This document shows positions 21,140-31,872 of a stretch of 64,000 bases of DNA, piece after piece; position 1 is the first letter of the stretch, and every line of letters starts with the position of its first letter. The stretch spans positions 90,501,007 through 90,565,006 of the forward strand of contig OY992536.1 of NCBI GenBank assembly GCA_963921195.1. Reading direction: 5' to 3'. Made by a program: the position numbers and the translations under genes. A model generated the notes under the pieces. It worked only from the letters and a program-made list of their open reading frames with translations. It searched no databases and was not told the DNA's origin. This DNA is from Pegoplata infirma. Lineage: Eukaryota > Arthropoda > Insecta > Diptera > Anthomyiidae.

Positions 21140-22032
21140 TAGGGTGACCATTTTTTTCTGAACTCAAATTAGTACGCCCAAGTTTTTATGTTTTTTTTTT
21201 TTTGAAACAATCTCTGAAAACTCTTTTCTGTTGGAAAACACTGATGATTTCTTCAAAAAAATGTTGGTTAAACTTATACGCTTGACGTCAATTAGTATTT
21301 CAGTTAAAACAACTGTTAAAAAACTAATGCCATAAACTGTTGGTGTTATTTTACAGAAATTTTGTTGACTTTAAACAGCTTCATTTCAATGTTTTTATTG
21401 TTATAGTGCTGAAAATATAAAAAAACTCACAGGTTTTGAGAAAAAGGAAATCCCTCAGATTCTGAGGACTTTCTTCCTTAAGTTTTCAAAAATGTTCCTT
21501 TGAGAAAACTTCCAAACTAAGCATATGTTTTTTTTTAATAGCACTGAAGTTCTCAGCGTTTTTTTCCAATAAATTCCGATGACATAACCTCACCGAACAT
21601 CTCAGACTCATTTGGAATCATAAAATTACATTATCTTTCTAAAAATATGGCAAATCCATCATTCTGTGAACTTTTAGTTATAGAAAACATCAAAAATTCT
21701 ATGCGCCTTTTCATATAAATTAATGAAGATCAGATACATTTTTGCGCTTAAGAACCTCTTGAATCACGAACTCCAATCTCCTTGGAAATAATTCATTTTA
21801 AATTATCTCATTGTCAGACTTAAATTATAAAAAAACTACTCTGACGACTTATTTTATAGAAAATCAAGTTTTTGTATAGAATTTTCAATAAAATTATTTT
21901 TTATGTTGAAATTTTTAAAAATCAGTACATATTTCAAAAAATCAGTACAAATCAGTACAACGTTTTTTGATCAGTACACGTGATCAGAAATCAGTACATG
22001 TACTGATCAAATCAGTACGAATGGTCAGCCTA
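21140..22032. mobile_element. hAT element, 893 bp
   Basis: Left end TAGGGTGACCATTTTTTTC and right end ATGGTCAGCCTA are inverted with one mismatch. ATCATACA flanks both sides exactly (21132-21139, 22033-22040). Repeated ATCAGTACA motifs lie near the right end. No transposase frame. The uninterrupted sister sequence near 6770 confirms the insertion. Confidence 0.9.
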
Positions 22033-22064
22033 ATCATACAGATGTTTTTTGTTCACTACTCGTA

Positions 22065-23013
22065 CACTCAAAAAATTTCATAGGTAAAATGAACGAAATA
22101 CTTCGTACATTGTACGAAATATTTAGTGGTTTTGCCGGAACGAAATATTTCGTAATATTTACCTATGGCATTTCGTAAATATTACAAAGTTTTTTTTTTG
22201 ATATATACGAAATAAATACGAAAATATTTCGTAAATTTACGAAATATTTAGTATAACTACGAAATATTTCGTAAAAATACTAAATATTTTCGTACATATT
22301 ACGAAGTTTTTTTTGTAAATACGAATTATGTTTATTTTTACGAAAATATTTCGTAAAGTTACGAAATATTTTGTATAACTACGAAATATTTTGTATAATT
22401 ACGAAATATTTCGTAAAAATACAAAATATTTTTGTACATACTACGAAGTTTTTTTTTGTGAATACGAATTATGTTTAGTTTAACGAAAATATTTCGTAAA
22501 GTTACGACATATTTTTCCATTTCCAATTCCATTTCTAAACGGAATTGACTCGGTGACATGCCCGTATAACTTTTCACTAATGTCGCAACACCTAACAGAC
22601 TGCATTGAAAAATATATCTTGGGTGATTTGACTTTCTGTTATACTTAAAATAATTTAAAATTAGAAACCGTAAACAAAAATTAAAAAGAGAAGGAACAAA
22701 TTTTTGTTATTCCATTTTTTAATTGTTAAATCTGTTAAATCTAGTAATTCAGATAAATAAATCAAACCCCTTGATTTTGTTCCGAAAAATATTTTGTTAA
22801 ATTACGAAATATTTCGTTAAGATACGAAGTATTTCGTATTTTTTTGGCTACGAAATGTACTTCGTAAAATAAACGAAATTTGTATTTTTACGAAATTCCA
22901 AGTTTTCGTAAAATTACAAAAATTTCGTAATATGTACAAAAATTTCGTAATATGTACGAAACAAATTTTACGAAATAATACTTCGTATTTTTATGCATGA
23001 AATTTTTTGAGTG
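22065..23013. mobile_element. Tc1/mariner-like MITE with CACTCAAAAAA ends, copy 1
   Basis: Inverted ends CACTCAAAAAATTTCAT and ATGAAATTTTTTGAGTG, TA on both sides (22063-22064, 23014-23015). The empty site CTCGTAGTG is predicted from the fold-back family and matched by its other arm. The interior is dominated by CGAAATATTTCGTAA variants, a self-complementary motif repeated dozens of times. No transposase. The opposite-orientation copy is 54770-56570. Confidence 0.92.
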
Positions 23014-23388
23014 TAGTGTTATGGATGCCTTTACGATTCACTAAAAGCAAGTTTTTTATCAAAGACCAATTTAGAGGTTAATTTCGCGAGAACCTTGAAA
23101 AATGAAGAAATTCGCGAATTTAAGGGCTTAAGATGAAAAGCTTTAAACCAAATTTTACAATTTTTTTTGTTAAAAAAACAGGCAGGAAATAAGATAATTT
23201 TTAATGGTATATTGCAAGAAAACTGTACCATACATCAAAAAACTGAGTACGCCATTGGACTCAGCATGTCTCAAATAAATGGAAATGTTGGTCATACCTC
23301 TTATTTTATAAAATAGTGGTCACTTTTGTCAAGCTGTGTTAATATATAATTCATTTAAAATAAAAAAAGACTTCTAATGTACAAATTA

Positions 23389-24283
23389 CACCGCTCAACA
23401 AATCGAAGGTTTTTGACTCCGGTTTGAAGTTTGATACAAAATTTTTAAAGATTTTCACTCGCTGACTCCAAATCTGTGCTCCAAATTTTTCCATCACGTC
23501 AAGAATTTAAATTATTCGCGGTTGAAAATGCGAAAAAACACGATTTTTGCATTTTTTGAAAGCCTGCACAGCAGCCACTGGGTGGAATAAAAATTTGGTA
23601 TAAAGCGTTAGAGTAGAATTGGACTATGATCTCAAATATATTATCAAAAAAATTTGAAGTTGTTGCACTATTATTGGCCAAACATGCATTTTAAAAAAAC
23701 ACTGTGAAAAAAATTAGAAAAAGCACCATTTTTAAAAGGCTCTAAAACAAAAACCAGATGATCAATCTTTACTGTGATGAGCTCAAAATTTAGGCAAAAG
23801 TTCATTCTTTCTTATAGACTTTTAAACCCATTAAAGATATCTTCCGGTTTGTACAAAAAATAACACAGAAAACTTAAATTTGTAAAATATTTATTTTTTT
23901 AGTTTTTCTTTGAAAAATATAAAAAAAAACTAAGGTATCTATCTACCTTATCTTTTTTACAAAAATGATAATTTTAACAGAGTCATTTTAAAACGCAATT
24001 GTAACCCAACCAAACGCAATAATTAGAAAAAAATTGTTTTCTATGTTGGAGACCAAAGACAAATTATATTTTTGCACTTTATACCAGATTTGTATTCCAC
24101 TCAATGGCTGCTGTGCAGGCATTCAAATAATGCAAAAATCGTCATTTTTCGCATTTTTAACCGTGAATAACTAAAAATCTGGACGTGATGGAAAAATTTG
24201 GAGTACAGATTTGGAATCAGGAGATCAAAGTCTACTAAAATTGATCACCAGAATTCAAACCGGAAAATGACTGTTGAGCGGTG
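23389..24283. mobile_element. 895 bp TIR element, CACCGCTCAACA ends, TTA duplication
   Basis: Ends CACCGCTCAACA and TGTTGAGCGGTG, with TTA on both sides (23386-23388, 24284-24286). Long inner arms match in inverted orientation, including GCCTGCACAGCAGCCA(C/T)TG. The 3 bp TTA duplication fits a Harbinger-type insertion and parallels the fold-back at 5961. No transposase. Confidence 0.8.
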
Positions 24284-24295
24284 TTATTAAATAAA

Positions 24296-24910
24296 ACAAG
24301 TAAAAAAGTTAAATTCGGCCTTGCCGAATGTAGTGATACCCTCCACAATTTCTAAAAGATTATTTAAAAGGAAATTACTTTTGTACAAAATTTTTTTTTT
24401 TTAAAAAAAAATTCTGCAGAAAAAAAATTTGGTAAAAAAATCCGCGATTTTTTTCTTTTTTGTCCAAAAATGTGTTTGTACTTGTTTAAATACAATTTGG
24501 TGTTTAATTACGTTCACATAAGTCAACCAGCAGCCGAATTAAAGCATTTTGAATTTTTAGGTTATGTTGAATGTACTAAAATTTTTGAGGTGTCCTTACA
24601 TTTTCGTTCATAACTTTTGAACCGCTGAACCGATATCGCTCAAATGCAATACCAAACTTCTCGGGAGAACTCCCAATATATATGTTAAGTTTCAGTCATT
24701 TCTGTGCAATATTTTGTCCGCGAGAGCATTTTCCACAGACAGACAGACAGACGGACAGACGGACAGACGGACATCGCTAGAATGTCTTAAAATCGATCGG
24801 GCATCATGAATATATATACTTTATGGGGTCCTAGACCGATATTTCGATGAGTTACAAACGGAATGACAAACTTATATATACCCTCTATCACTAAGTGGAG
24901 GGTATAAAAA
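24296..24910 (+). repeat. Dispersed GGGTATAAA-type repeat, complete copy
   Basis: About 615 bp, from ACAAGTAAAAAAGTTAAATT through GCCTTGCCGAATGTAGTGAT, TCAAATGCAATACCAAACTT, a short (GACA) run, GACGGACATCGCTAGAATG, ATACTTTATGGGGTCCTAGA to the terminal hairpin CCCTC...GAGGGTATAAAAA. It is the best reference copy of the family in this window. Non-coding. Confidence 0.85.
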
Positions 24911-25249
24911 TAGTTTTATTCATACATTTTTAATTTTGTAATGGATTATTTTAGTTAAAAAGCTATTTAAAAAAATCTCGGATAATACTTTTTAAAGTAC
25001 AGGGAAAGCGCTTTTAAAAGTACTTTGCCACTACTAAATGGTGTTATCATTTAGCATCTTAGCAAGTACTAAAAACCCCCAAAAAAGGTACTTTGCCAGT
25101 ATTAATACCACCTTATTAGGTACTTTGCCAGATCTGGCCCGTATGTATTTTTCTGCCTGGGTAGTTTAAAAACTTTTTTGCACTTATTTTTTTTTTTTTT
25201 GCTAAAGATTTTATCATTACTTAAATTATTTTTGAGTTCCAAGCCTAAA
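24911..25249. repeat. CTTTGCCAGTA-type repeat fragment
   Basis: AAGTACTTTGCCA(C/G) motifs repeat between about 24990 and 25130, and the stretch ends TTTTTCTGCCTGGG. The motifs match those at 12790-12920, in a CCCAG...CTGGG-ended setting. Limits uncertain. No gene. Confidence 0.45.
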
Positions 25250-25910
25250 AAACGGGCGGACCGAAAATTTTTTATTTGTTGAACAAAATTACAAAAAAAA
25301 AGTGTTCAAAAATGTCGTCTTTTAGATGTTGGTTTATTTCTTCAAGAGGAAACATTTTCCCCATGTACCGATTTTTCCCACCTACGAACTTAGCCTGCCT
25401 ATTACCATAAGATAAATTCGTGTCAACCTTCAGGAGTTTAGATTTTTTATATTTGTCTGCAGTATGTTTTATACAGACAAAAAATGTCTTAGAATCGATC
25501 AAGGATCAATAATATACATATGCACTCAGAAAATTATGTAAGTAAAATTAACTGAAAATGTCAGTTAAAATAACTACTTTGTAAGTTGTTTTGGGGTCAT
25601 CCACTTGTTCAATTAAAACCACAAACAATGTTAGTTATTTTAACTGACAAAAAACAACTGGCTTATGCAGTAAAAACAACTTACATGTTTAGTAAAAACA
25701 ACTAACAAATGTAGTAAAAATAAATAAATTAGTTGTTCATAGATACAAAAATAACTGACTTTGTAGTTGAAAACAACTAACTACTGAAAAATATACAAAC
25801 AACTAACATAAAGTAACTTAAATAATTTTCTGAGTGTATGTATACTTTATGGGATCCCCGACCAATATTTCGGTGCGTTACAAACGGAATAATAAAGTCG
25901 GAGGGTATAA
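25250..25910 (+). repeat. Dispersed GGGTATAA-type repeat, diverged copy with MITE insertion
   Basis: Carries CTTCAAGAGGAAACATTTTC, CCGATTTTTCCCACCTACGA, AATGTCTTAGAATCGATCAA, GGATCAATAATATACATA and, after the insertion at 25523-25836, GTATACTTTATGGGATCCCC to GAGGGTATAA. It is the subfamily seen at 58838-59357. Confidence 0.75.
25523..25836. mobile_element. Tc1/mariner-like MITE, CACTCAGAAAATTATG ends
   Basis: Ends CACTCAGAAAATTATGTAAG and AATAATTTTCTGAGTG, inverted. The right flank is TA, the left TG (presumed mutated TA). Interior rich in AACTAAC / GTTAGTT. Inserted into the TATATACTTTATGG part of a dispersed repeat. A relative is at 59787-60335. Confidence 0.75.
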
Positions 25911-26322
25911 CAAGCGTGTAATTTGTAAGATTTTGGATAATTTTTTGTGTAATTTTCAATTCCATTGATTGCAACACTGGAAAAAACTAACGGTAGAAGC
26001 TGATTAATTGTAAAGCGCCCATCAGACGGCAGACAAATCTTACAATTTATCTAACGACCGAATACAAATTTCTCGTGTAATTGCAGGTTGTACAACTTGT
26101 CAACCAACCGTTGAAAATATAAAAATTTTTTGATATGTTCGCTGGACGGCTAACAAGTTGTACAACTTGTTGTTGGGTGTAATTTCATTCCATCCAACCG
26201 ACTTATTAAAGCGCCATTCAGACGACAGACAAATCTTACAATATTTCTAACGACCAAATGCAAATGGGCTAAATGTATGTGTTCAGATGTGTGTTCGCAA
26301 ATATTTTCAGAACAAAAACAAG
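25911..26322. repeat. AT-rich stretch with a duplicated CAGACGGCAGACAAATCTTA block
   Basis: AAAGCGCC(C)ATCAGACG and CAGACAAATCTTACAAT appear at about 26014 and 26208 in direct orientation. Between them is a perfect ACAAGTTGTACAACTTGT palindrome. Looks like a small TIR or tandem element, limits unknown. No gene. Confidence 0.45.
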
Positions 26323-26435
26323 TAGGAAAGTTATAGTCGGTCAAGACCGGTCATATAATACCCTACACCGGCGTTTCTCGGAAAATGGGTCCCAAGTTCA
26401 AACATGGATCGATCTATATTTTGTTAAATCTTGCA
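26323..26435 (+). repeat. Dispersed TCGGTCAAGACCGGTC repeat, truncated
   Basis: AGTTATAGTCGGTCAAGACC and AATACCCTACACCGG, then CCCAAGTTCAAACATGGA, as in the copies at 1058 and 58069. It is cut by the transposase fragment at about 26436. Confidence 0.65.
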
Positions 26436-26580
26436 TGTTTCTGCATTTTTCCCCAGTTTAATGCATTTTGAACGAAGTTCACGGACAGGCCCAAGCCTTT
26501 TGATATATATTTTCCAGCTTTTTTTAGGGGTTTAGCTATGGTCCGTTCATCAGAAAAACAATGCTTTTTTCTAGTAATTT
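26436..26580 (-). pseudogene. Tc1-like transposase fragment, second copy
   Basis: About 145 bp nearly identical to 15066-15212, ending at the same CTAGT(C/A)ATTTT. Encodes part of the same putative helix-turn-helix. Truncated at both ends relative to a transposase; no function expected. Confidence 0.5.
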
Positions 26581-27131
26581 TTTTGAATCGGTATAAATAA
26601 TCGCAAAATATGACCTTTAAATTGAAAAAAAAAAACAGGAAGAATTTCGAGTGTACCTATTATTATCATCACCTTCTGGAAGCACTTTTTATAAACCGTT
26701 AACTGGCAAACAATAAATAAAGATGGACTTGCCATGCTTTGATATATAAAATCTTTGCCGCATAGAATATTAAAAAAAAAACACATTTGCTTATTAAAAA
26801 AAATCTTAATTTGACAGTTACTGGCATTTCAAAAATAATTCAGGTGGTGTACCTATTATTATGATCATGTATGTGTCTTGGTCCAAAAATGGTCCGATAA
26901 TAATCAGATTTGAAAAGGTTATTAAAGTACGCGTTTAATATATACAAGTAACATTTTATTAAAATATTTTTGATTTTCATAAAATTTGAGAGATTTTTGT
27001 GAATATCGGGAAGGTGGTTTGTAAGTGGGCTACAAGAAGAACTGGTCCGATTGCTTTAAAATTCGGAATGGTGATTTGTGACTACAAAACACAATTACCT
27101 GTCAAATTTCGATAGGTTACCTTTTTTAAAA
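26581..27131. other. AT-rich intergenic stretch
   Basis: CCTATTATTATGATCAT-like sequence occurs twice (26656 and 26855) around a short unmatched region, suggesting a degraded small element. No coding frame or RNA gene is recognisable. Confidence 0.35.
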
Positions 27132-27420
27132 GGGGACGTTTGAATGGGGGCTAGGTCAAAACATGGACCGATTTTTTCCAATTTCAATATGCTTCGTCCT
27201 TGGGCCAAAAGAAACTTAAGTTTCAAATTTCAGTCGAATCAGTTGATAATTGCGACCTGTATCGTGTTTACACCGTTACATGGACAGACGGACAGACAGA
27301 AGGACATTGCTAAATCGACTCAAAAAGTGATTCTGAGTCGATCGGTATACTTTAAGGTGGGTCTAGGACCAATATTTTGGGTAGTTACAAACATCAGCAC
27401 ATACACAAGTGATCTAAACT
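27132..27420 (+). repeat. Dispersed repeat (GCGACCTGTATCGTG / GACGGACAGACAG type)
   Basis: GGTCAAAACATGGACCGATT, CAATTTCAATATGCTTCGTC, TTGCGACCTGTATCGTG, GGACAGACGGACAGACAGAA and TAAGGTGGGTCTAGGACC. The same order in decayed form is at 14040-14430, and the front half at 58100-58470. Non-coding. Confidence 0.65.
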
Positions 27421-27528
27421 GATATAATTAGATCAGGTCAAATTCCGGAACTGATAAGATCTGATCATATATTTGTCCAGATATAAAAAGATATTGTGCA
27501 ATAAATTTTTATTCGGGTTTTTATAAAA

Positions 27529-28350
<822 letters not shown>

Positions 28351-28897
28351 ATAATCAGAATTTATAAATGGAAATTTTTGAAATACAATTTGAAATTTAT
28401 GAAATGGAATTTTTAAAAAGCATTTAGAAAATTTTAAAATACAAATTTGAAATACAATTGTGAATTTGTGAAATACAATTTTGGGAAATTCAAATGAATT
28501 TCCTTAAAACCATTTAGAAAATTTTGAAATGGAAATTTTTGATATACAAATTTTTTTCTTCTTCTTCTTTTCTCAGAGAGCCAACTTTACGACACACCAG
28601 CTGATAATAACGTTGTAATTTTCGCTCCACAAAAAGTGCTTTTTTACTCGAAATATTCGAGTTTTTAAGTGTTTTTTATTTCTGTGCTCGTTTTGCTCTC
28701 AAAAAGTTGGCATTACTGCTGGTAAGCGAAAATACAGCGATGCCAATAATTCGAACGTCAAATAATACAAAAAAAAAATTATGAGGAAAAAAGGAGGACA
28801 ACCCCGGACACTTTCTAAAAAAGAAGTAGGACTGCCCCGGACGCCCTAAAAAAGAGGACGGTGTCCGGGGAAAAGAGGACGGATGGCAACCCTAGCT
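28351..28897. repeat. AT-rich repeats and a TAGGGTTGCCA-ended fragment
   Basis: 28351-28555 is a loose repetition of GAAATACAAATTTGAAAT-like units. 28780-28897 carries GAGGACAACCCCGG, GGACTGCCCCGGACG and GACGGTGTCCGGGG and ends GGATGGCAACCCTA, which resembles the TAGACTTGCCAACCGTCC end of the hAT at 61479. No partner end was found. Confidence 0.45.
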
Positions 28898-29495
28898 ACA
28901 TAAATCGATGCGGCGGCCACTGGTTTTATCTGTCAAATCGTATGGAAAAAGTCGTGCCGGGCTTGTTTTGTTCCTACACTAAATCCTATATCATATTTTA
29001 AAACTTTCAATGCATAACATCTTTTAGTTTTCCCGGAAAACAATAAGAAAAATTAACAAACTTTTTATCTTGTGAAAAAAATACAATAGGTTTTTAAAAC
29101 GAGTTATAAAAAAAATAAGAACAACACAAATAAAAGAAAAACTTTTTATATTTTTCTTTGAACGCAGCACTGATGCCAACTATTCTTCAAACACAAAGTC
29201 ACTACTACAAAATCAGTAGAAATGCGATTTTCGACAAAATTTATTCATATAAATAAAAAAATCTATTCCTTAACACAAAGATTTCAATTGTCAATCGGTT
29301 TTAATTGTTTTGAAAAATTAAAAAATACACATTGAATAAGAAAAAAATCTACAAACGCTAAAATACGGGTCAGCTTTTGAATAGGCCCAGTGGGTGTCAT
29401 ATTGGTTGGATGCCATTTATTTTGCTCACTCTATAAGTTGGTTCTATTAGTGTTCCCTTTACTATTGCATGTAAAAACTCTCTTAAACACTAACG
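28898..29495. other. AT-rich stretch, nothing recognised
   Basis: No open frame, RNA or clear element end was seen on either strand. Confidence 0.4.
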
Positions 29496-29640
29496 GGGGA
29501 GTCCCGTAGGTTAGTTGGTAGCGTGCTAGCCTTTGAACGTGGGGGTCGTGGGTTCGATTCCCACCAGAACCCTTGGTTTTTTCGCTACAACGAGACGACG
29601 GTCATTGTTACCAGTTCTCGGTTAGGTTGAATTTATTAAA
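29496..29640 (+). mobile_element. tRNA-derived SINE-like head
   Basis: TAGGTTAGTTGG (29507-29518) fits a Pol III A box and GGTTCGATTCC (29551-29561) is a perfect B box, at the usual spacing. The T arm GTGGG-TTCGATT-CCCAC folds, but the acceptor and anticodon stems do not, so this is not a working tRNA gene. A T6 run follows at 29576. Tail limits are unclear, and no flanking duplication was found. Confidence 0.6.
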
Positions 29641-29784
29641 AATAAGTTGTAAATGAATAGGGAAGAATAAATAGGAATAATTGATCATGTGATCAAAACT
29701 ATAACTAAAAAAAACACTAACCAATTTATATAAAGTAACATATTGTTTTGGGGTCTATCAAAATCTCTGATTATCTTTACTCTA

Positions 29785-30378
29785 TGGATAGGCCTTGAAG
29801 ATCTCAACATAAATAAGTCCCCGGGACCGGATGGGGTTACGGCTATAGTTCGAAGAAGTGTGCATTGTCGTTATCTCGTCCTTTGGCAGCATTATTTAGC
29901 TACTCGTACCAGTTAGGAGTTTTTCCCAATAGCAATATGTTCTACGCTCTCGAAAGTCATGGGGAGCATGATCAATCACCACTTGGTAAATTATCTGGAG
30001 TCTAATTCACTTTTGTGTGATCGACAGTATGGCTTTCGTAGAAGTCGTTCTGCGGGAGACCTGTTAGCGTTTCTTGAACGTTGGAGTCGTTCTATTCACC
30101 AATTCGGTGAAAGCAAAGTAGTTGCTCTAGATATTTCTAAAGCGTTTGATCGTGTGTGGCACGGTGCACTCGTTTCAAAACTTATTGCGTTTGGTGTCGG
30201 TAGAGATTTCTCTCGATTTATATCGAGCTTTCTCAGAGACCGATTTATACGAGTTGTTATAGATGAGTTCTCATCAGATGAGTTTCGTTTAAATTCAGGG
30301 GTACCGCAAGGCTCTGTTCTTTCTTCTACACTTTTTCTTAACGACCTACTGGGTCTAACTACATATGGACAATTTTAA
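29785..30378 (+). pseudogene. LINE reverse transcriptase fragment (Jockey-like)
   Basis: 29795-29840 encodes LEDLNINKSPGPDGVTA, the start of a LINE RT domain. After frame breaks an open frame from 29959 reads NHHLVNYLESNSLL, YGFRRSRSAGDLL, VVALDISKAFDRVWH and SGVPQGSVLSS. DISKAFDRVWH carries the first catalytic Asp and SGVPQGS is RT motif 4. The sequence stops before the FADD box, so it is truncated. It is better preserved than the LINE at 7385 and belongs to a different lineage, without a visible RNase H here. Confidence 0.85.
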
Positions 30379-30500
30379 AATACATTTGGAAAAAATTAAA
30401 CTACATTTGGACAATTTTAAAATACATTTGGACAGAATTAAAATATATTTGGACAATTTTAAAATACATTTGGACAATTTTAAAATACAATTGAAAATGG
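30366..30500. repeat. Minisatellite, about 21 bp unit
   Basis: ACATTTGGACAATTTTAAAAT-like units (two thirds of a turn each side: ACATTTGGAC, AATTTTAAAAT) repeat about six times directly after the LINE RT fragment, with A/G variants such as GACAGAATTAAA. Confidence 0.75.
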
Positions 30501-31043
30501 TGTAGAGATATATCCGAGGCTGAGACATTCCCCAACAAAAGTGATAGGCATTTTTATATATGGAAGGTGTCGAATTTGTGATAGTTTTTTGGGTCCTGGT
30601 GAATTGTTACGTGACTATCATGGACCTATCACTTTTCCAGCAGAAAAATTTTATTTAGCAATGCATTTTGTGATGAAATATGGATTTGTTATTCCCAACC
30701 AGCCGAATGTCACTACGCATAATTGCTTTAGTTATTGACCAGTTTTTTTTAGGTCGGATGAATACTCCTTGAGATAATTAAGCAAATATAAATTTCTAAA
30801 TTTTGTCAGAAAAACAAATAGTACCAAAAGCTTTACAAGTTTAAAAAGAGTTAGAAAGTCTAATCAAAGTTCAAATAAAAGCAAAAGAAGACTACACACC
30901 TATGTGGATTTATTATTATATTATATTCTTATATACGCTATTAGTCCGACCGAAACCAGTTTTTCGAGGCCGAACCGAAACTGAACCGAATATTCGGTCA
31001 AAAAGAGATATTCGGCCGAAACCGAATCAAAACGAAACTTAAC
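30501..31043. repeat. AT-rich stretch ending in CCGAAAC repeat
   Basis: 30501-30945 contains a 65-codon frame with no family features. GTGATAGGCAT and TGGACCTATCAC suggest a small inverted pair at 30540-30630. 30946-31040 is the CCGAAAC / CCGAATATTCGG repeat also seen at 125-236. Confidence 0.45.
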
Positions 31044-31045
31044 AA

Positions 31046-31386
31046 CCCGTGTAAAAAAATAATTGGATCAAAACATATCTCTTTTGATAAAAACATATAT
31101 GGATCATATCTAAATGGATATAATCAGATCTACTCCATATATATTCATATCTGCTTCAGATATGTTTTGATCCGTAAATTGAGTCTATCTGACAATTTTA
31201 CATATATGAACATATCTGAAAATGTCTGATCATATATGCCAGATAGACTCAATTTACGGATCAAAACATATCTGAAGCAGATATGAGGTATATATGGAGT
31301 ATATCTGATTATATCCATTTAGATATGATCCATATATGTTTTGATAAAAAGAGATATGTTTTGATCCAATTATTTTTTTACACGGG
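31046..31386. mobile_element. 341 bp fold-back, CCCGTGTAAAAAA ends, AA duplication
   Basis: Arms from CCCGTGTAAAAAAATAATTG inward are inverted copies (GATCAAAACATATCTC, ATATATGGATCATATCTAAA, CTTCAGATATG) with a loop of about 55 bases. AA lies on both sides. Sister repeats read ACAAGTAAAA, so the insertion added one AA: a 2 bp duplication. A second copy, at 54617-56759, has AT. No coding capacity. Confidence 0.88.
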
Positions 31387-31872
31387 AAGTAAAAAAGTTA
31401 AATTCGGCCTTGCCGAATGTAGTGATACCCTCCACAATTTCAAAAAGATTATTGCAAACAACTTTATTTAAAAGGAAATTACTTTTGAAAAAAAAAAAAA
31501 AAATTGAAAAAAAAAAATTTTGGTAAAAAAAAAATCCGCGATTTTTTTCTTTTTTTGTCAAAAAATATGTTCGTACTTGTTTAAATATCATTTGGTGTTC
31601 AATTAAGTTCACATATGTCAACCAGAAGCCGAATTAAACTGAAATTTTTTAGGTGTACTTACATTTTCGTTCATAACTTTTGAACCGCTGAACCGATATC
31701 GCTCAAATGCAATACCAAAATTCTCAGAAGAACTTCCAATATATATGTTAAGTTTCAGTCATCTCTGTGCAATATTTTGTCCGTGTGAGCATTTTCCACA
31801 GACAGACAGACAGACGGACAGACTGACATCGCTAGAATGTCTTAAAATCGATCGGGCATCATGAATATATAT
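31387..31872 (+). repeat. Dispersed GGGTATAAA-type repeat, split copy, left part
   Basis: Begins directly after the fold-back with AAGTAAAAAAGTTAAATTCG and runs to CATCATGAATATATAT, where the 31873-33905 palindrome interrupts it. Confidence 0.85.

Larger units (their letters stand above)
20950..23338 (+). mobile_element. One arm of the 1.2 kb fold-back family, split by two insertions
   Basis: Sequence from GTTTTTGTTAAGATAACTTT at about 20955 matches the right arm of the element at 5961-7175, stops at 21139, resumes at 22033-22064 and again at 23014-23338, where it ends GCTGTG before TTA. The left arm is missing, so this copy is truncated at its centre. The pieces join exactly when the hAT at 21140 and the Tc1-like element at 22065 are removed. 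Confidence 0.8.

Noticed and set aside
29496..29573. Functional tRNA gene
   Set aside because: A and B boxes and the T arm are present, but the acceptor and anticodon stems do not pair.
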